Shown here piece after piece: positions 1 to 7,229 of a stretch of DNA of 13,941 nt. Where the stretch lies: the NCBI GenBank assembly GCA_902826505.1, contig CADEFG010000054.1, positions 1 through 13,941 on the forward strand, read 5' to 3'. A program made the translations under genes and the position numbers. The stretch is from an uncultured Acidobacteriota bacterium. GTDB lineage: Bacteria; Acidobacteriota; Blastocatellia; Pyrinomonadales; Pyrinomonadaceae. Numbering within the stretch: the stretch's first letter is position 1; each line of letters starts with the position of its first letter. The notes beneath the pieces are model-generated. The model had not been told where the DNA came from and searched no databases. It saw only the letters and a list, made by a program, of their open reading frames with translations.

Positions 1-509
1 ACAAAAAAATATTTGACGGCAAATTTTCCGGACGAACCAATAAATTACCGATTGTCGTGTTGCTTCACGAGATAAACAATCCTTCAAATCTAGGCGCGAT
101 CTTGCGCACTGCCGAAGCGGTCGATCTAGCGGGAATCATTATTACAAAAAATTCGGCGGAAGTTTTTTCGCCAAAATCGCTGCGCGCTTCGATGGGCGCG
201 GGTTTTCGGCTCGATCTGTGGACAAACGCCGATTTCGACGAAGTTTTGGCTTGGGCACAGGCAAGGAACCTGATTTCGACGGCGGCGGATATTAACGCCG
301 AAAAAAGCTATGCCGAAATTGATTGGGGAAAACCGCGGCTTTTGATCTTCGGATCGGAAGCGCACGGTTTAAGCGCGGAAGATTTTCGGAAAATTGACGA
401 GAAATTGGTAATTCCGATGGAAAACGGCGTCGAAAGTTTAAATCTGGCGGTTTCGTGCGGAATTATTTTGTTCGAAGCAAAAAAATTTTTGCAAAAAAAG
501 GATTCATAA
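1..509 (+). CDS. SpoU/TrmH-family RNA 2'-O-methyltransferase, 5' end cut off by window
   Basis: Transfers a methyl group from S-adenosylmethionine to a ribose 2'-OH of rRNA or tRNA in the cytoplasm. The frame is open from the window edge (codons in phase with position 3) to TAA at 507-509, so the true start lies upstream; the first internal candidate is GTG at 57, which would begin inside the domain. All three signature motifs of the knotted SPOUT fold are visible: motif 1 NPSNLGAILRTAEA near the visible N-terminus, motif 2 LLIFGSEAHGLS, and motif 3 IPMENGVESLNLAVSCG near the C-terminus. The motif 1 Asn and Arg and the motif 3 Ser-Leu-Asn are intact, so the catalytic domain looks functional. 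Family members of about 250-270 residues usually carry an N-terminal L30e-like substrate-binding domain, which would be outside the window. The substrate (for example the 23S G2251 type or a tRNA position) cannot be told from this part. The gene converges on the PP2C gene. Confidence 0.9.
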   Translation, partial: KKIFDGKFSGRTNKLPIVVLLHEINNPSNLGAILRTAEAVDLAGIIITKNSAEVFSPKSLRASMGAGFRLDLWTNADFDEVLAWAQARNLISTAADINAEKSYAEIDWGKPRLLIFGSEAHGLSAEDFRKIDEKLVIPMENGVESLNLAVSCGIILFEAKKFLQKKDS

Positions 510-526
510 TTTGAACCCTTTTTTGC
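491..526. terminator. Probable bidirectional terminator between convergent genes
   Basis: An inverted repeat has arms at 491-505 (gcaaaaaaaggattc) and 513-526 (gaacccttttttgc), with one mismatch, one bulge and a 7-base loop. The A-run of one arm pairs with the T-run of the other, the usual look of a hairpin that can end transcription both ways. On the minus strand a further T-run follows. It lies between the convergent methyltransferase and PP2C genes. The methyltransferase stop codon (507-509) is inside the loop, so the last codons of that gene form the left arm. The GC core is short, hence the moderate confidence. Confidence 0.5.
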
Positions 527-545
527 ATTTGATCAAATGATCGGT

Positions 546-2204
546 TTAATTATTACCCGAACCAGCGTTTGTCGGTTTATTGGCGTCGCCGCCTTTGATG
601 AACTCTAATTCCTTTTCAAACGCCGTTTGTGCCGCTTTGTCTTCAGAAATTGTCAAACCGATCGTAATGTCCGAAGCCAAAACCGTTTTATTGGAAGTTT
701 CGGCATAATCCGAAAGTTTGTTGCGCGCGTCGATAAAAGATTTTTTCGCCACTTCATAATTTTTGTTAAGCAGATGCGCTCTGCCCAAAAAGTAAAATTC
801 TGAGGCGTCGCGGGGCGGAGTTCTATCATATTGCTTGATGATCACATTCGGATCGGCATCAACATTGCGCCTGGTTTGTTCAAACGTCGAGAACGGAATG
901 TTGGGCGTTTGCATTTCGGTAATTTTTGGCACTTCCGTCGGTTTCGCGCTCATCATCAACCAAATATAATAAACGGTGACTCCCAAAACCGCGCCGACAA
1001 AAAGTAAAAGCAACGACGATAAAAGCTTACCGAAAAATCCGCCGCCGCTTTTTTCTTCCGGTTCATAAACCGAAAATTCTTTTTTGGTCGTCCGAACTGT
1101 TTCAGCCGGAACGATCGGCGGGGCTTCAACGACCCGATTGGCGGGAAAAGATAAAGTATCTGGAATTTCCGCCACCAAGGGCGCAGTTTGGGGAATTTCC
1201 GGATTTGGCTCTTCCATCAAATATTGATCGTCGTCATCGCTTGCATATTCGATATTTTCAGCCGGTTGTGTAAACTCGGCGGGCGGCGGCGTCTGCATTG
1301 AAGCGGGCATTTCAAGCCCGCGGGTCGGGATTTCTTCGTATTCGTCCGGCGCTTCTGCCAATTCCGGTTCGGCGACCGCTTGCCGCGCCGTTGCCACCGT
1401 TGCCTCTTCATCAAACGTCCGTGCAGAAGCAGCAACATTCGAAAATTCACCGGCTGCCGCACCGACGACCTTGATAATGACTGCCGTCAGATTATCCTCA
1501 GCCCCTCGCGAATAGCAAATTTCCTTCATTTTCTGGCAGATTTCAACCGGGGTTGAACCGGTTATCAGCAGCTCGCGGATTTCAAAATCGTTGATATGCC
1601 GCGTGATGCCGTCCGAGCAAAGCAAAAAACTGGCGTTCGGCTCGAACATGATCGTTTTCATATCAACTTCGACCGCGCTCTCCGCGCCGAGTGCACGAGA
1701 AATGACATTGCGCGATGGATGATTGGCGGCTTGCGCGGCAGTCATGCGACCGGCGCGGACTTCTTCTTCAACCACCGAATGATCTTGGGTTTCACGATAA
1801 AGACTGCCTTTTCCGTCAAGCCGATAAAGCCGCGAATCGCCGACGTGACCGATGGTCGCGATATTTCCCGAAAGGTGAAGCGCGACAACGGTCGTCGCCA
1901 TTGTCGAAAGCTGCGGCAAATCGTTGGACATTTGATAGATTGCCGAATTGGCGCGTTCGATCGCAATGCGCATCATTTCTTCGGCATCACCGTTTTCCCT
2001 CAGATTGACAAAGGCTTCGCCCAAAATTTCCATCGCCATCTGCGATGCGACATCCCCAGCTTGCGCACCGCCAACACCATCGGCAACCGCAAAAAGTCCG
2101 AGATTTTTCATTTCAAGAAATGAATCTTCGTTTTGCGGTCTTTTTTCACTCAAGCCGCGATCAGAAACAGCTGCCGAATACATCTCAAAATTATTTTCCG
2201 TCAT
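546..2204 (-). CDS. PP2C-family Ser/Thr protein phosphatase with membrane anchor and extracytoplasmic TPR-like tail
   Basis: A metal-dependent (PPM) phosphatase that would remove phosphate from Ser/Thr residues set by Hanks-type kinases, comparable to PstP/PrpC. Residues 8-247 form the catalytic domain with every key motif: RPQNED (22-27), ADGVGG with Asp42, VGDSR with Asp123, LLCSDG with Asp198, and EDNLT with Asp237. These Asp residues bind the two metal ions. An acidic, Pro-rich and probably disordered linker (about 250-385) leads to one membrane helix (about 393-418). The remaining 130 residues should lie outside the cytoplasm and contain a good TPR-like match at about 467-497 (Leu473-Gly474, Tyr483, Ala486, Phe490, Ala493). 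The start at 2204 is supported by GGAG seven bases upstream (CTCC at 2211-2214 on the plus strand). It is last in the minus-strand operon, 35 bases after the SEDS gene. The phosphatase call is very secure; the function of the tail is unknown. Confidence 0.95.
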   Translation of the reverse strand: MTENNFEMYSAAVSDRGLSEKRPQNEDSFLEMKNLGLFAVADGVGGAQAGDVASQMAMEILGEAFVNLRENGDAEEMMRIAIERANSAIYQMSNDLPQLSTMATTVVALHLSGNIATIGHVGDSRLYRLDGKGSLYRETQDHSVVEEEVRAGRMTAAQAANHPSRNVISRALGAESAVEVDMKTIMFEPNASFLLCSDGITRHINDFEIRELLITGSTPVEICQKMKEICYSRGAEDNLTAVIIKVVGAAAGEFSNVAASARTFDEEATVATARQAVAEPELAEAPDEYEEIPTRGLEMPASMQTPPPAEFTQPAENIEYASDDDDQYLMEEPNPEIPQTAPLVAEIPDTLSFPANRVVEAPPIVPAETVRTTKKEFSVYEPEEKSGGGFFGKLLSSLLLLFVGAVLGVTVYYIWLMMSAKPTEVPKITEMQTPNIPFSTFEQTRRNVDADPNVIIKQYDRTPPRDASEFYFLGRAHLLNKNYEVAKKSFIDARNKLSDYAETSNKTVLASDITIGLTISEDKAAQTAFEKELEFIKGGDANKPTNAGSGNN

Positions 2205-2239
2205 TTTTTTCTCCGCGAATGAAATGGGGTAAAACTTTT

Positions 2240-3916
2240 TTATTTGGAACCTTCCGCTATTTGGTCAGCTTGCATATCGATCGTGTTGCGATGCGAAAAT
2301 GCCATCAACATTCCGAGCATTACAAAGCTCGTGATCAGCGAAAATCCGCCGTGGCTGACAAACGGCAAGGTGATGCCGGTCATCGGTAAAGCGCGCGTGA
2401 TTCCGCCCATATTGACGAGCGCCTGAAAACCGATAAACGCCGTCAAACCCGCCGAACAAAGTTTGCTGAACATATCGCGGGAATCGAGTGCCGTTCGCAC
2501 GCCCGCGCTGACAAATACAATCAGCGCAAAGATTACCAGTAATCCGCCGAAAAGTCCAAGTTCTTCAGCCAATGCCGAATAAATGTAATCCGAGTCGGAA
2601 ACCGGAATAAGTTCGACATACCCCAAACCCAACCCGCGTCCGGTCGTCCCGCCCGAAGCCAAGCCGAAAGTTGCCTGCGCCGGTTGAAAGGCGAGAACAT
2701 CGAACCACGCGTCAACATTGATCGATTTTTGCAGATTCGGGTCTTCCGCTAACAGCTGCGGCAAATTCGGGTCTTTTTTGACCAGATCTTTATAATAATC
2801 GTCATAATCGCTCTTCCACCAGTCGGTTTCGGGCGTCGGCGGGTTAAAACCGTCAAGCCACAGATGAAACCGCTGTTGAATCCGGTTCGGTAAAATCTTT
2901 TTGACCGGTTTGGCAAGCGTCGGCAAAAACGGGATTTTCTCCTGCGTGGTTTCCGGCAATGCGCCGACAACCAGAATGCTGACCATCAAAAGAACACTGC
3001 CGACCAGCACGAATCTTTGCGAAAAACGGCGCACGGCGATGATAAAAAGCGTCGCGTAAACCGAGCTGAAAACCATCATTTGCCCGAAATCTTTGAGGAC
3101 AAAAAACGGAACGAACGGCATAATTGCCATGACGACCAGCGGCACGACGTCTTTGGCACGAGGAATTCCCCAGTAGGTTCGCGCCAGATTTTTGTATAAA
3201 ACCGCCAGAATCGCCGCAAAACCGATCAGGAACGGGATTTTCGCCGGTTCCCAGGGCGTCATATTACCGATCGATTTTCCCGCCCGCGAAGTGACCGCCG
3301 CCAGAAGAAGCGGCACGAGCGTCAATAAAACCAGCACAAACCCGTTGTTTTGCAATAATCGCAAAACGTCGTCGCGACGCATCAGAATAATCACGCCGAC
3401 CAGACAGAAAATCCCGAACAGCGGGATCAGTGTTCTGCCTGAGAGTAAAACGCTGAAAAACGAATCATTTACCGGTTTTGGAGTTTCTTTTGACAAATCG
3501 ACCGGCTCGGGCGGCGTCGGCGGCAAACCCATCATTTGTTTTTTTTCGGGTGAATAGTTTTCCTGGATGTAATGCAGTTGGGCGGTTTTGATTTTGCCCT
3601 GACGGGCTTCGGCTTTTTTATCTTTTTGAACGTATTCGGGATCGCTGAAAAGACGGTATTGAACTGTTAAACCGATCGAGAAAAGCAAGACCGCCGAAGT
3701 ATAAAGCGTCCAATTTCCCTGAAATTTAAAGACCCTTGCCAGAATGATCGGCAAAATCGCGAGCACCGTCAAAAGTCCGATGTTTCGCGAAGCAGTCGTA
3801 AAACTCGTTTCATAACCGCGAATCAAGGCACCGTAATAAACGGCATAATGCGAAATTGCGGTCAAAAAAACAACCAGTAAAAGAATCAAAAAATGTGACG
3901 ACGCTCTGCTTTTCAT
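2240..3916 (-). CDS. SEDS-family peptidoglycan glycosyltransferase (RodA/FtsW/SpoVE type)
   Basis: A polytopic inner-membrane protein that polymerises lipid II into glycan strands, working with a partner class B PBP. The 558 residues hold about ten hydrophobic segments and the family's signatures: WEPAKIPFLIGFAA (222-235); LKDFGQ with Asp276, the expected catalytic aspartate; SGGTTGRGLGLG (421-432); SDSDYIYSALAEELGLFGG (440-458); and LPMTGITLPFVSHGGFS (510-526), where the usual SYGGSS reads SHGGFS. It is longer than typical RodA or FtsW (about 370-470 residues) because of a hydrophilic Pro/Lys-rich stretch at about 91-158 and a long loop at about 321-440. The start codon abuts the stop codon of the PBP gene (3917-3919) with no intervening base and no clear Shine-Dalgarno, so translational coupling is likely. 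The neighbours and the match to the actinobacterial pbpA-rodA pair favour a RodA-like role, but sequence alone does not separate RodA from FtsW, so no symbol is given. Confidence 0.95.
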   Translation of the reverse strand: MKSRASSHFLILLLVVFLTAISHYAVYYGALIRGYETSFTTASRNIGLLTVLAILPIILARVFKFQGNWTLYTSAVLLFSIGLTVQYRLFSDPEYVQKDKKAEARQGKIKTAQLHYIQENYSPEKKQMMGLPPTPPEPVDLSKETPKPVNDSFFSVLLSGRTLIPLFGIFCLVGVIILMRRDDVLRLLQNNGFVLVLLTLVPLLLAAVTSRAGKSIGNMTPWEPAKIPFLIGFAAILAVLYKNLARTYWGIPRAKDVVPLVVMAIMPFVPFFVLKDFGQMMVFSSVYATLFIIAVRRFSQRFVLVGSVLLMVSILVVGALPETTQEKIPFLPTLAKPVKKILPNRIQQRFHLWLDGFNPPTPETDWWKSDYDDYYKDLVKKDPNLPQLLAEDPNLQKSINVDAWFDVLAFQPAQATFGLASGGTTGRGLGLGYVELIPVSDSDYIYSALAEELGLFGGLLVIFALIVFVSAGVRTALDSRDMFSKLCSAGLTAFIGFQALVNMGGITRALPMTGITLPFVSHGGFSLITSFVMLGMLMAFSHRNTIDMQADQIAEGSK

Positions 3917-5797
3917 TTATTTATTTTTCTTTTTCGGCGGAGTTTGCGTTTTGGGTTTGTATTGTTCGCCCAAAAGTCCGAGTTCGCGGGCTTTCAAAAT
4001 CATATCGGCGGCAATCGGCGCGGCGGTCGTTCCGCCATACGCCGAACCGCCAATATCTTCGATGACGACGGCAATCGCCACCTGCGGATTTTCAAGCGGC
4101 GCGATACAAAGAAACCAACCATCCCAACGCGTGTATTTGACCGGTTCATCATATTCGACCATTTCACCGTTTTCATTTTTCTTTTTTCTTTTCTCGGTTT
4201 TTTTCGTCCCGTCCTTGTTATAGACCTGCACGCCGTCTTTGTCAGCCGTCCCGGTTTTGCCGCCGGTTTCGATTCCGGTTCCGGCTAGTTTTGCCCGCAC
4301 AATGCCGCCGGTTCCGCCCGCTTCTTCGGTTACGGTTGACATAATATCTCGAATAACTTCCGCCTGTTCGCGGGTCAGAACTTGCGAATACATCTGCGGC
4401 GGAAGATCGGCTTCAATTTTCGGTTTCATCAACTTCCCTTCCAGATTCGCCGCCGCCGAAGCGATCAATGCCATTTGAAACGGAGTCATTTGTCCTGCCA
4501 AGCCTTGTCCCATTCCTTCAACACCAAAATCATAAAGCGTCAATTGTTTGCCCGTCACGATCGTTGAACGCGCCGGAGATATTGCGTTGGCAATTTTTTT
4601 ATTGCTGGTGTTCCAGATATCGGCATAAAACCCTTGTGAAAGCGCCTCTTTGGGAGTTTCGACGGCTGCGATCCCCAACAAGCCGGCGGTTTCGCCCATC
4701 CTTTCGCGTCCGAGTTCATTGGCAAGTCTCGAAAAATATTGGTTGCTGGAAACCTTAAAAGCCTCTTTGATAGCAACGTCGCCGCAGGCGTGACAGCTTC
4801 CTCCGGCATCACAAATCGGTTTTGAACCTTTAAATGGCGTATAGCAATCGGGCGCCGGCAAACCGGGCAATATCGAATCCTGTTTGCCTGCCCGAAAAGC
4901 AGAGATCATCGTAAAGGTTTTGAAGGTCGAACCCGGTATGTAAAATTCGCGGGTTGCCCGGTTAAGCAGCGGCTGATCTTTTTTGTTGGCTTCGAGTTTC
5001 AAAAATCCGTCCAAGGATTCGGCATCCTTTAAATTGTATGAAGGATTCGAATACATCGCCAAAATATCGCCGGTCTGCGGATTGATAACTACGATTCCGC
5101 CTTTTTTGCCTTCAAGTTTTTGGGCGGCGTAGGCTTGTAAATCACGATCGATCGTGATCCGAACATCTTTGTTTTCGGGTTCGGGCTTTTTGTATTTGGT
5201 CAGAATTTCCCATGATTCGGGCATCGGATCGGCTTCTTTTTTATAGAGCGTGCGTTCGAGTCCGGGCGTTCCGCGCTCGGTTCCGAGCAGGTGCGCCATT
5301 TCTTTTTCAAGCGGGAAAGAGCGATCGATGGTGCCGTCCTTATCTACTTTGTAATACGCCAGCGAGCTGCCGAGACTGCCTGTCCGGTCGAGCATCCAAC
5401 CACGCAAAGTCGAAGCCGAAGTACGTCGGTTGCGTAAATCTTTATAGCTCAATGCCTGATATTGGTCATTGTAATCATCGGCATAGTAGGTCCAGTAAAC
5501 GTGAAAACCGTAAACCGTAAAAGCAAGCAAAATAAAAACAATTTGCCAGATCCGCAAACTGCGATTTGTTAAAGTCGAGGTTAGCTTTCTGAGAACTTCC
5601 TTGGGTAAATCCTGCTCAAATAAAAATTTCCGGCGGCTAAAATTTCCCCAGAACGACATTATTAAGAAAACCAGCAGAATTGCCATACCGATCAGATAAA
5701 TAATGCTCAAACCGGCGGGCGTACGCTCCAAAACCTGACCGCCAAAAAGTTTTTCGGGGCGAAAATTGTCGAGTTGAAATAGAAACATCAAAAGCAT
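3917..5797 (-). CDS. Class B penicillin-binding protein (D,D-transpeptidase), PbpA/FtsI-like
   Basis: Cross-links peptidoglycan stem peptides outside the cytoplasmic membrane and is the expected partner of the adjacent SEDS enzyme. The transpeptidase triad is complete: STFK with nucleophile Ser290 and Lys293, SSN at 350-352, and KTG at 514-516. Upstream, a short LRGWMLDRTG motif (131-140) marks the reduced class B dimerisation region, and RITIDRDLQAYA (213-224) opens the penicillin-binding domain. Unusual points: two hydrophobic segments at the N-terminus (about 29-50 and 82-104) instead of one; four cysteines at 318, 329, 335 and 338; and a Lys/Glu-rich insertion (about 523-552) just after KTG. 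The C-terminus ends in a basic tail. Six bases separate its start from the FHA gene stop. The first ATG (5797) is preferred over the Met4 codon because GAGG lies 11 bases before it, against 20 for the other. PbpA, FtsI and PBP2 are alternative names; the family is certain. Confidence 0.95.
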   Translation of the reverse strand: MLLMFLFQLDNFRPEKLFGGQVLERTPAGLSIIYLIGMAILLVFLIMSFWGNFSRRKFLFEQDLPKEVLRKLTSTLTNRSLRIWQIVFILLAFTVYGFHVYWTYYADDYNDQYQALSYKDLRNRRTSASTLRGWMLDRTGSLGSSLAYYKVDKDGTIDRSFPLEKEMAHLLGTERGTPGLERTLYKKEADPMPESWEILTKYKKPEPENKDVRITIDRDLQAYAAQKLEGKKGGIVVINPQTGDILAMYSNPSYNLKDAESLDGFLKLEANKKDQPLLNRATREFYIPGSTFKTFTMISAFRAGKQDSILPGLPAPDCYTPFKGSKPICDAGGSCHACGDVAIKEAFKVSSNQYFSRLANELGRERMGETAGLLGIAAVETPKEALSQGFYADIWNTSNKKIANAISPARSTIVTGKQLTLYDFGVEGMGQGLAGQMTPFQMALIASAAANLEGKLMKPKIEADLPPQMYSQVLTREQAEVIRDIMSTVTEEAGGTGGIVRAKLAGTGIETGGKTGTADKDGVQVYNKDGTKKTEKRKKKNENGEMVEYDEPVKYTRWDGWFLCIAPLENPQVAIAVVIEDIGGSAYGGTTAAPIAADMILKARELGLLGEQYKPKTQTPPKKKNK

Positions 5798-5803
5798 TTC
5801 GTT

Positions 5804-6940
5804 TTAATCCTCGTTTGAAAAATCGTAATTTATACGGTCTTGGGTGCCCGTCGAATTATTCGGCGGTTCGGCTTTTTCCGGCACTACCGGTTTTACTTCG
5901 GGTTTTATTTCCACAAACTTTGTCTCCACCAAATTTTCTTTCGGAAGAACGGCTTCAGTTTTGCTTTGTTGCGGCATAAACTCTGTTTTCAAGGAAATAT
6001 CGTCATTCGAATTAAACGCAATTGTCTGAATATCACGTTGACTGGCGTTGAAATTTTCGGTCGGCTGATAATTCGCCGAAAGTTCTTCGATCTCAACATT
6101 TTCCACCTCACGCGGAATATATTCAAAAGCAATTTCAATATTACCGAATTTTACACGGTCAGCGTTTGCAATCGGAAAAGCTTGTCCGTAGGCAATACGT
6201 TTGTCATTTATAAAGGTTCCGTTCGTCGAGCCCGTATCGGCAACCATTAATTGTTTTTCGGAATTTAAAACGAGTGCCGCATGCATCTTCGAAACACTCG
6301 AATCTTCAATGCTTAAATCATTTTCACCGGTGCGCCCGACACTTCGGCGTTGTTTTTCTTTGAAGGTCAATTCAAGCTGTTTGGTTTTTCCGTTTAAGGT
6401 AAAACTGGCGATAAATGTCTCGACTTCCTCTTCCGGTTTTATTTCGGACAAAGCGGGTAGATAATCGCCGACCTTGATTTGCGGAACCGTCACATTGATC
6501 GAAACTTCGCGTTTTTCTTCGTCGAATTTATCAAAACTCACCAGCATTTTGACGCCTTCGGTAAAATAATCCGGTGTGATTTCGAGTTTTATCGGTGCGT
6601 AGGTGTGATAACGATTGTCGTTGATATGGTCGATCGCGGCAATTTTCAGTTCGTTCTCAAGTTTTTTGATGGCGTCCTCGGAATCGGTTGAAAATTTGTC
6701 CCATTGCATTTTCAGCTTGATGTTTTGCGGAACGAATTTGCCTTTTGATCCCAAATCTTTTACTTCCAGATCAAGCAGCTTTTTTAACTTTTCAATCAAT
6801 TCGCTGGTCGCCAAACTGCTTGAAGGAGTCCAGCGACGACCCGTCAGGCGGTCAAAGGTATCTCCGACTTTGGTCAAAACTCCACGCATCAACCAATCGA
6901 GCGAAGTTTTTTTCTTTGACAAATTATTTTCTTCGGACAT
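5804..6940 (-). CDS. FHA-domain protein with FhaA-like (DUF3662-type) N-terminal region
   Basis: A cytoplasmic phosphothreonine-reading adaptor; no membrane segment or signal peptide is visible. Residues 15-135 resemble the N-terminal domain of actinobacterial FhaA (DUF3662): an amphipathic start, then a VPQNIKLKMQWDKF segment and a helix ending in HINDNRYHTYAPIKLEI. Residues about 178-275 form an FHA domain with the expected binding residues: VGR (201-203), SSVSKMH (214-220) and DTGSTNGTFIN (235-245). The C-terminal 100 residues are acidic and Pro-rich and probably disordered. It is the first gene of the operon that continues with PBP, SEDS and PP2C. In mycobacteria FhaA binds phosphorylated wall-synthesis regulators, and a similar scaffold role is inferred here. 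The start at 6940 has no recognisable Shine-Dalgarno; Met18 is an alternative start that would still keep the domain. The FHA call is secure; the DUF3662 match rests on pattern recognition. Confidence 0.9.
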   Translation of the reverse strand: MSEENNLSKKKTSLDWLMRGVLTKVGDTFDRLTGRRWTPSSSLATSELIEKLKKLLDLEVKDLGSKGKFVPQNIKLKMQWDKFSTDSEDAIKKLENELKIAAIDHINDNRYHTYAPIKLEITPDYFTEGVKMLVSFDKFDEEKREVSINVTVPQIKVGDYLPALSEIKPEEEVETFIASFTLNGKTKQLELTFKEKQRRSVGRTGENDLSIEDSSVSKMHAALVLNSEKQLMVADTGSTNGTFINDKRIAYGQAFPIANADRVKFGNIEIAFEYIPREVENVEIEELSANYQPTENFNASQRDIQTIAFNSNDDISLKTEFMPQQSKTEAVLPKENLVETKFVEIKPEVKPVVPEKAEPPNNSTGTQDRINYDFSNED

Positions 6941-7229
6941 GTTCGAGATTAATGTGGAAATAAAATTATTTTCTAATACTCAGTGCGGTCATTTTAGCCG
7001 AAACCGCTATTAAAAGAAAGCGGATTTGCGAAGAAAAATTTCAAATTTGAGAAATAAAAAAAATAATTTTGGAAAGTGTTTTACATTGTTTATCTTTTCA
7101 TTATATGTCAGTTTGAAAATTTTTCATTCACTGGTCAGTCAAATTGAACGAAACATCACAGAATCATCGATAAATTCGGTTATTTAACAAACTCACAAGC
7201 AAGAATTATAAGTTGAGGTTTAAAGAATT
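6941..7229. other. Divergent intergenic region between the cell-wall operon and the pilin operon
   Basis: This A/T-rich stretch must hold the promoters of both divergent units. It has no credible coding frame and no RNA gene that I recognise. Visible items are a perfect 10-base palindrome tcaaatttga (7041-7050), a direct repeat GTCAGT at 7107-7112 and 7134-7139, and two weak sigma70-like pairs on the plus strand. No convincing promoter was found on the minus strand for the FHA operon. Confidence 0.6.
7080..7107 (+). promoter_or_regulatory. Candidate sigma70-type promoter for the pilin operon
   Basis: TTTACA (7080-7085) matches the -35 consensus at five of six bases. It is followed after 16 bases by TATATG (7102-7107), four of six for the -10. 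Transcription would start near 7114, giving a leader of about 115 bases. A rival pair, TTAACA (7184-7189) and TATAAG (7207-7212) with 17-base spacing, matches the consensus better, but it would start transcription at or past the Shine-Dalgarno of the first pilin gene. In such A/T-rich DNA either match could be chance. Confidence 0.25.

Noticed and set aside
527..538. Perfect 12-base palindrome atttgatcaaat
   Set aside because: It sits just beyond the stop codon of the PP2C gene between convergent genes, so an operator is unlikely; a short A/T-rich palindrome is expected by chance.
1596..2123. Open frame of 175 codons on the plus strand
   Set aside because: It lies wholly antisense to the conserved PP2C catalytic domain, has no recognisable domain and an Arg/His-rich composition typical of a shadow frame.
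3911..3922. Possible PBP-SEDS gene fusion, since the two genes abut with no gap
   Set aside because: The TAA of the PBP gene (3917-3919) is intact and is followed directly by the SEDS ATG, so these are two proteins.
7071..7084. Possible sigma54 promoter (TTTTGGAAAGTGTTTTAC) before the pilins
   Set aside because: GG is present, but the element 10 bases later is AC, not GC, and the rest of the -24/-12 consensus is poor.
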